A DNA stretch of 11,455 nucleotides, from positions 1-11,455 of the forward strand of contig CAJXPC010000024.1 of NCBI GenBank assembly GCA_913057845.1, read 5' to 3'. Within the stretch, counting starts at the first letter, position 1; every line of letters begins with the position of its first letter. This document shows positions 7,512 through 11,455 of this stretch, piece by piece. A program made the translations under genes and the position numbers. This DNA is from an uncultured Pseudomonadota bacterium. GTDB taxonomy: Bacteria; Pseudomonadota; Gammaproteobacteria; Burkholderiales; Eutrophovitaceae. Below the pieces are notes generated by a model. That model did no database searches and was not told the DNA's origin. It saw nothing but the letters and a program-made list of their open reading frames with translations.

Positions 7512-8756
7512 ATGAAGACTAATTTAAAGACCGAGATCCTAGAAACGCGCGAAGGCCAAGAGGCTAACGATATATTGAGATCCTGTGTTCATTGTGGCTT
7601 TTGTACCGCCACTTGTCCTACGTACCAGTTACTGGGCGATGAACTGGATAGTCCAAGAGGGCGCATTTATTTAATTAAAGAATTGCTCGAGGGAAAAACG
7701 CCCACACAAGCAACCCAATTGCACCTAGATCGTTGCTTAACCTGTCGATCTTGCGAATCCACATGCCCTTCTGGTGTGCAGTACGGCAGACTCGTGGATA
7801 TCGGACGACACATCGTGGATAAAGCGGTGCCACGCACCATTGGAGAACAAGTTAAACGTCAAGCCTTAAATAAAATAATCACCAACAAAACTTTATTTCG
7901 CTCGCTCATTACTGCAGGGAAAATAGTTAAACCGGTACTACCAAAAGCATTACAGAAAAAAATACCAGAACTCCAAAAAACCGTCATGACGTGGCCGCAA
8001 TCTAATCACACGCGAAAAATGTTATTCCTTGACGGATGTGTACAACCAATCTTGGCTCCTAATATCAATATCGCAACTGCACATCTCCTAGATCGTATCG
8101 GCATAACACTGATACCAACCTCTCGCGTCAACTGTTGTGGCGCTGTCACCTTTCATCTAAATAAACAAAAAGAGTCACTTGTCTTTGTTAAAAAAAATAT
8201 TGATGCTTGGTGGCCTCTTTTAGAGCAAGGTGCTGAAGCAATTGTCATTACCGCTAGCGGATGCGGCACGATGATCAAGGAGTATGGACACCTTTTGGCA
8301 GACGATCCTGATTACGCTGAAAAAGCTAAAGTTATTTCTGAGCGCACCAAAGATCTGTGCGAGGTGTTTGGTGATGAACTTACGGGTTTGAAAGAACAAG
8401 TTCTCGATCCAATCAAAGAAAAACAGATAAGATCTCGTAAAATTGCTTTTCACTCCCCATGTAGCTTGCAACATGGGCAACAAATCAAGGGGATTGTGGA
8501 ATCCTTACTCAAAACCGCTGGCTATACGTTGACGATTATCGAAGATTCGCATTTATGCTGCGGCTCGGCTGGAACCTACTCCTTACTCCAAGCTGACTTA
8601 TCGGAACGTCTTTTAAACAACAAAATTGAAGCTATCGAAAAAGAGGAGCCTGATTTAATCGTAACCGCTAATATTGGATGTCTTACACAACTCCAAAGTG
8701 GTACCAAAACTAGGGTTTTGCATTGGGCAGAATTACTAGAAGAGGCGCTCTTATAA
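7512..8756 (+). CDS. glcF: Glycolate oxidase iron-sulfur subunit GlcF
   Basis: This 414-residue protein carries electrons from the GlcD/GlcE flavins toward the membrane quinone pool. Two ferredoxin-type CxxCxxCxxxC(P) clusters are intact: C25, C28, C31, C35 and C75, C78, C81, C85, each expected to bind a 4Fe-4S centre. Two CCG-type domains follow, with C208-C209-G and C349-C350-G, plus ASGCG at 249-253. There is no signal peptide or clear membrane helix, so it would be a peripheral membrane subunit. Length is near that of E. coli GlcF. The only suitable start is ATG 7512; the 27-base gap from glcE is A-rich and shows no Shine-Dalgarno, so translation may rely on coupling or on the A-rich leader. 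The YdfG-type gene follows 27 bases after its stop. Confidence 0.95.
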   Translation: MKTNLKTEILETREGQEANDILRSCVHCGFCTATCPTYQLLGDELDSPRGRIYLIKELLEGKTPTQATQLHLDRCLTCRSCESTCPSGVQYGRLVDIGRHIVDKAVPRTIGEQVKRQALNKIITNKTLFRSLITAGKIVKPVLPKALQKKIPELQKTVMTWPQSNHTRKMLFLDGCVQPILAPNINIATAHLLDRIGITLIPTSRVNCCGAVTFHLNKQKESLVFVKKNIDAWWPLLEQGAEAIVITASGCGTMIKEYGHLLADDPDYAEKAKVISERTKDLCEVFGDELTGLKEQVLDPIKEKQIRSRKIAFHSPCSLQHGQQIKGIVESLLKTAGYTLTIIEDSHLCCGSAGTYSLLQADLSERLLNNKIEAIEKEEPDLIVTANIGCLTQLQSGTKTRVLHWAELLEEALL

Positions 8757-8770
8757 ACAACAGCAGTGGT

Positions 8771-8776
8771 AAGGGG
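8771..8776 (+). promoter_or_regulatory. Shine-Dalgarno of the YdfG-type gene
   Basis: AAGGGG lies 7 bases before ATG 8784, a good ribosome site in the short gap after glcF. It supports independent, efficient translation of the last gene in the cluster. Confidence 0.65.
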
Positions 8777-8783
8777 AACATAA

Positions 8784-9530
8784 ATGGAAAAAATCGCACT
8801 CATCACAGGCGCAACCGCCGGATTTGGAAAGTCTTCAGTCAAAAAATTTATTGAAAATGGCTGGAAAGTGATTGCTGCAGGTCGACGAGAGGAGCGTCTC
8901 GCAGCATTAAAGGAGCAATACGGTGACGCACTCCATTACCTCGCCTTTGACATTCAAGACAGTCAGCAAATCAATGTGGCAATCGATTCGTTACCGACAA
9001 AATTTAAAAATATAGATCTATTGATCAACAATGCCGGCCTTGCCCTAGGCACATCCCCGGCACAAACATCAGATTTAGAGCAATGGAACACCATGGTGGA
9101 CACAAATATTCGCGGGCTAATGTCACTCACGCACAAAGTGCTGCCAACACTGATTGAACAACGAGGAGCTGTGATCAATATCAGCTCAGTGGCTGCAAGT
9201 TACCCATACCCCGGCGGCAACGTCTACGGCGGAACGAAAGCATTCGTTGTGCAATTCTCTCTTGGATTAAGGTCAGACTTGCATGGAACAGGCGTGCGAG
9301 TAACGTGTGTGGAACCAGGAATGTCAGAAACAGAATTCACCCTCGTGCGCACTAAAGGGGATCAATCAGCATCGGATAAACTATATGAGGGGGCAAATCC
9401 TATGACAGGAGACGATATTGCCCAGACACTTTTCTGGGTCGCCACACTGCCACCTCACGTGAACATCAATCGCGTAGAACTCATGCCAGTCAATCAATCG
9501 TTTAGCCCCTTTCAAATACATCGTACTTAA
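8784..9530 (+). CDS. ydfG: YdfG-type short-chain dehydrogenase (3-hydroxy acid dehydrogenase)
   Basis: This 248-residue cytoplasmic enzyme is a classical short-chain dehydrogenase that matches E. coli YdfG in length and pattern. YdfG uses NADP to oxidise L-allo-threonine, serine and 3-hydroxy acids, and reduces malonic semialdehyde. The cofactor motif TGATAGFG is at 8-15, with R34-R35 after the second strand suggesting NADP(H). NNAG is at 82-85. The catalytic set is S135, Y148 and K152 (NISS and YGGTK). The C-terminal LPPHVNINRVELMPVNQS block is typical of the family. It follows glcF by 27 bases on the same strand, so it is probably the last gene of the cluster. Its substrate here is inferred: a semialdehyde or serine-type compound of the glyoxylate/hydroxypyruvate pool is plausible but not shown. 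Confidence 0.88.
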   Translation: MEKIALITGATAGFGKSSVKKFIENGWKVIAAGRREERLAALKEQYGDALHYLAFDIQDSQQINVAIDSLPTKFKNIDLLINNAGLALGTSPAQTSDLEQWNTMVDTNIRGLMSLTHKVLPTLIEQRGAVINISSVAASYPYPGGNVYGGTKAFVVQFSLGLRSDLHGTGVRVTCVEPGMSETEFTLVRTKGDQSASDKLYEGANPMTGDDIAQTLFWVATLPPHVNINRVELMPVNQSFSPFQIHRT

Positions 9531-9559
9531 ACGTTTTCAACCCAAGTCTGGCCAAAACG

Positions 9560-10642
9560 CTACGTTCCATTTTTAAGGGCAACGAGGGCTTGCCTCAAAC
9601 GGACCATAAATGTCTGAGCACAATTCGGATTAATCCACCTTACTACCGCGACAGCATTCAATTCCCTATCGATCCAAGTATATGAACCTCCTGCACCAAT
9701 CGCAAAAACACTCGATTCAGGAAGTTCAGGAAATAAAGTTTTGCTGGTATTTAACCAGGTCAAAAGACCATAGTAAGGCGCAAGATGTGACGGGGTGACC
9801 ATTGAATCAATCCACTCTTCACTGATCAACGTATCCCTACCCCAACGACCTTTTTGTAACATTAATTGACCTATGAGCGCCTGATCTTGGCTAGAAATTC
9901 TTACACCACCTCCCCAATGACTTCCACCAGGAAGAATTGGCATTAGTACGCCATCGATCTCAACCCACGCATCAGCATACGGCGACCAAGACCAATCACA
10001 CGAGGACCCAATTGGTTTAAGAATTTTCTGCTCGAACACCTCGTTAAGTGGCTGTCGAAACAGATGCAATAAAGCAAGCGATAACTGATTGATTCTTACA
10101 TCATTGTATTCCCAATAAGTCCCCGGCTGACTCAAAGGTCGCTTCGTTCCTTTCCTGAAATTGGTCTTATAACGACGATCCTGAAACGCTAAATAACGGT
10201 AATGATCAACTTGATCTGGAATCCCACAACAAACACCCTCCCACTCACTCGTTTGCTGTAAAAAATGCCTCCAGCTGATAGATTTATTCTGAGGTGAATC
10301 AAACCCAAAATTGAGCAAAGATGTACTAACAGATTCGTCCAAATCTCGAATGAGACCAGAATCAAAAGCGATCCCACACAGCAGAGCTAAGTAAGTTTTA
10401 GCTACACTGAAGGTTAAGTCTGCCCGTTGATGCTCACCCCAAGATGCAACGACTTGACCATCGAGCAAGGCTACACCTGACACGCCTCCTCGTGGGAAAA
10501 CAGGGCCGAAAAGTCTATTCCATGGTGATGAATCCTCTTGATGAATACCCCATGGTTTCGTGTTATCACGTGTCCATTCAATTTCGTTTTGAACAGCAAA
10601 CGAAAGACAACCTTCTAGTAAATCAACATCAGATAGCGCCAT
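9560..10642 (-). CDS. Serine hydrolase, beta-lactamase (class C) fold
   Basis: This 360-residue protein belongs to the COG1680 group of penicillin-binding-protein-like esterases and hydrolases. The nucleophile motif is S79-V-A-K82 in TFSVAKTY. The second motif is Y179-N-D181 in WEYNDVRIN, where classic class C enzymes have Y-x-N. H242-W-G-G-G246 and GAGG at 316-319 mark the last part of the fold, the latter in the region of the KTG-like box. No signal peptide is seen, so it is probably cytoplasmic and not a periplasmic beta-lactamase. I prefer ATG 10642, with AGGG 6 bases upstream, over the adjacent in-frame TTG at 10645. It begins 11 bases after the small membrane protein gene and is likely in its operon. 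It converges on the YdfG-type gene with only 29 bases between stops. The substrate is unknown. Confidence 0.88.
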   Translation of the reverse strand: MALSDVDLLEGCLSFAVQNEIEWTRDNTKPWGIHQEDSSPWNRLFGPVFPRGGVSGVALLDGQVVASWGEHQRADLTFSVAKTYLALLCGIAFDSGLIRDLDESVSTSLLNFGFDSPQNKSISWRHFLQQTSEWEGVCCGIPDQVDHYRYLAFQDRRYKTNFRKGTKRPLSQPGTYWEYNDVRINQLSLALLHLFRQPLNEVFEQKILKPIGSSCDWSWSPYADAWVEIDGVLMPILPGGSHWGGGVRISSQDQALIGQLMLQKGRWGRDTLISEEWIDSMVTPSHLAPYYGLLTWLNTSKTLFPELPESSVFAIGAGGSYTWIDRELNAVAVVRWINPNCAQTFMVRLRQALVALKNGT

Positions 10643-10653
10643 CAAAAACCCTA

Positions 10654-10926
10654 TTAATCATCGCGCCTGCTTTCACCATCAATTACCCTACTCTCATGTT
10701 CCACATCTCTAAATCTCTTACGTAAGTGACGCGTTTTCCACCAAAAATAAATGATTAAAACGAGAATTAAGACTGCCGCAATAGCAAGCAAAACGATCGA
10801 GAACATAAAAGCCAAGACCAATCCAACGAGACCAAAAACTGTCACGAGTATCCGCGTCAAAATAGGCCATCGTTGCATATTCCTATTTTGACCATTAACA
10901 CTAAATTGATAATTTTTTTTATTCAT
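10654..10926 (-). CDS. Small membrane protein of unknown function
   Basis: This 90-residue protein has a hydrophobic core from about residue 23 to 62, long enough for one long or two closely spaced membrane helices. A basic tail follows (WWKTRHLRKRFRD), then an acidic, charged C-terminus. Positively charged residues after the core predict a cytoplasmic C-terminus. The stretch QRWPILTRILVTVFGLVGLVLAFMFS recalls, from memory only, uncharacterised small membrane proteins of Burkholderiales; no function is known to me. The start is uncertain: ATG 10926 has no good ribosome site, while ATG 10878 (74 residues, MQRWP) has TAGGA just upstream though very close. It ends in tandem stops TAA TAG, 11 bases before the serine hydrolase start, suggesting co-transcription. 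Confidence 0.7.
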   Translation of the reverse strand: MNKKNYQFSVNGQNRNMQRWPILTRILVTVFGLVGLVLAFMFSIVLLAIAAVLILVLIIYFWWKTRHLRKRFRDVEHESRVIDGESRRDD

Positions 10927-11002
10927 TAATTCTATGCTACCTTCAAATTCACAAAGGCTAATGATCGCCTCTTATTGATTTCCATGCAAACTGGAAAGCC
11001 CA
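10927..11002 (-). promoter_or_regulatory. Intergenic gap before the small membrane protein gene
   Basis: This 76-base gap separates the glycosylase stop from the membrane protein start. I see no TATAAT or TTGACA match at proper spacing and no hairpin with a T tract. A GAAGG lies 13 bases before ATG 10926, too far for a normal ribosome site. The gap could hold a weak promoter or simply be operon spacing. Confidence 0.2.
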
Positions 11003-11422
11003 TCATCTCATTGCCCAAAGGTGTGCCGCCAGGAGTCCTCTCCAAGGTTTATATTGGGTCAACCACTGCTCTGCCTCGGATACCGACAGCGTTTTTTTCC
11101 CCATTAATTGTTGTATTTTTTTACGCACAACCATATCGCCATGTAGAGAACCATCCAAAAATGAATACCCTCTGAGTAAAGTATTGTTTACTGTCCATGG
11201 GCCAACACCTTTAAACGACAGCAGTGCGCGTGAAATTGGCTCAAAATCAGAATCCACACTGAGGGCCTCCTCCAATGACAGATCACCAGACGCAATTGCT
11301 ACGGCTAAGGAATGGATCGTATCCGCTTTAGCTGATGAAATGCCAAAATTTCGCAGTTCATGCACATTGCATGTCGCAATAAATTTAGGTTGAGGAAAGC
11401 AAAACAATCCAGACGAATGAAG
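11003..11422 (-). CDS. AlkA-like DNA-3-methyladenine glycosylase, 5'-truncated
   Basis: This is the C-terminal 139 residues of a HhH-GPD DNA glycosylase of the AlkA (3-methyladenine glycosylase II) type, which excises alkylated bases in base excision repair. Numbering from the first genomic codon (11422): FGISSAKADTI starts at 26, the helix-hairpin-helix is SFKGVGPWTVNNTLLRG at 69-85, and the catalytic aspartate is D96 in HGDMVVRKK, equivalent to the essential Asp of AlkA. YKPWRGLLAAHLW near the C-terminus matches the AlkA WKPWR block. The N-terminal part lies beyond the contig end. Reading on into the adapter gives a false start with the peptide MYKRQ, so no real start codon is present. The gene ends 76 bases before the small membrane protein gene and may head that unit. 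Confidence 0.88.
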   Translation of the reverse strand, partial: LHSSGLFCFPQPKFIATCNVHELRNFGISSAKADTIHSLAVAIASGDLSLEEALSVDSDFEPISRALLSFKGVGPWTVNNTLLRGYSFLDGSLHGDMVVRKKIQQLMGKKTLSVSEAEQWLTQYKPWRGLLAAHLWAMR

Positions 11423-11455
11423 CTGTCTCTTATACACATCTGAAGCTGCCGACGA
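11423..11455 (-). other. Nextera Read 1 adapter (artefact)
   Basis: Bases 11423-11441 (CTGTCTCTTATACACATCT) are the Tn5 mosaic end in reverse orientation. Bases 11442-11455 are the complement of the Nextera Read 1 handle, with one substitution: A at 11444 where the standard adapter has C. Genomic sequence therefore ends at 11422. Together with the Read 2 adapter at the left end, this shows the contig ends were extended into untrimmed library sequence. Confidence 0.97.

Noticed and set aside
8740..8753. Small hairpin AAGAG-GCG-CTCTT at the end of glcF
   Set aside because: The stem is 5 bp, lies within the coding end of glcF and is not followed by a T run. It is not a credible terminator.
9532..9559. 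Possible bidirectional terminator between the convergent YdfG-type and hydrolase genes
   Set aside because: CGTTTT and AAAACG form only a 6-bp AT-rich stem around a 16-base loop, with no GC-rich stem and no T tract. The position is right but the structure is too weak.
10444..10725. A 93-codon plus-strand open frame over the hydrolase and membrane protein genes
   Set aside because: It is antisense to the start of the hydrolase and the end of the membrane protein, both better supported, and shows no domain.

Overview
This is an 11.4-kb bacterial contig with untrimmed Illumina Nextera adapter at both ends (1-50 and 11423-11455). The biological sequence is therefore about 51-11422. The organism looks like a betaproteobacterium, probably Burkholderiales-like, of moderate to low GC. 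I base this on recalled resemblance of the MoxR/VWA pair, the small membrane protein and the glycolate genes to that group, not on a search, so the placement is tentative. No RNA genes, mobile elements, CRISPR arrays or prophage genes are visible, and coding density is very high. No stretch over 300 bases lacks a gene.

Region 1 (51-1800, minus strand) is a two-gene unit: a MoxR-type AAA+ ATPase followed 23 bases later by a CoxE-like von Willebrand A protein. The VWA gene is cut off by the contig end just after its metal-binding motif region.

Region 2 (1801-1917) is a divergent control region. It has a TATAAT box facing each way and a perfect inverted repeat, CCGTA-N4-TACGG, over the minus-strand box.

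Region 3 (1918-9530, plus strand) is one compact seven-gene cluster for C2/C3 hydroxy-acid metabolism. It encodes hydroxypyruvate isomerase, tartronate semialdehyde reductase, MOFRL-type glycerate 2-kinase, the three glycolate oxidase subunits GlcD, GlcE and GlcF, and a YdfG-type short-chain dehydrogenase. Together they oxidise glycolate to glyoxylate, interconvert hydroxypyruvate and tartronate semialdehyde, reduce the latter to D-glycerate and phosphorylate it to 2-phosphoglycerate. Glyoxylate carboligase (Gcl), which joins the two halves, is not in the window, nor is a recognisable regulator or glycolate transporter.

Region 4 (9560-11422, minus strand) reads from right to left: a 5'-truncated AlkA-like DNA glycosylase, a small membrane protein of unknown role, and a cytoplasmic beta-lactamase-fold serine hydrolase. 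It converges on region 3.

I see no convincing undescribed biological system. The points most worth checking are the adapter-derived peptide tails on both terminal ORFs, the missing Gcl step, the YdfG-type enzyme at the end of the glycolate cluster, and the divergent promoter with its inverted repeat.
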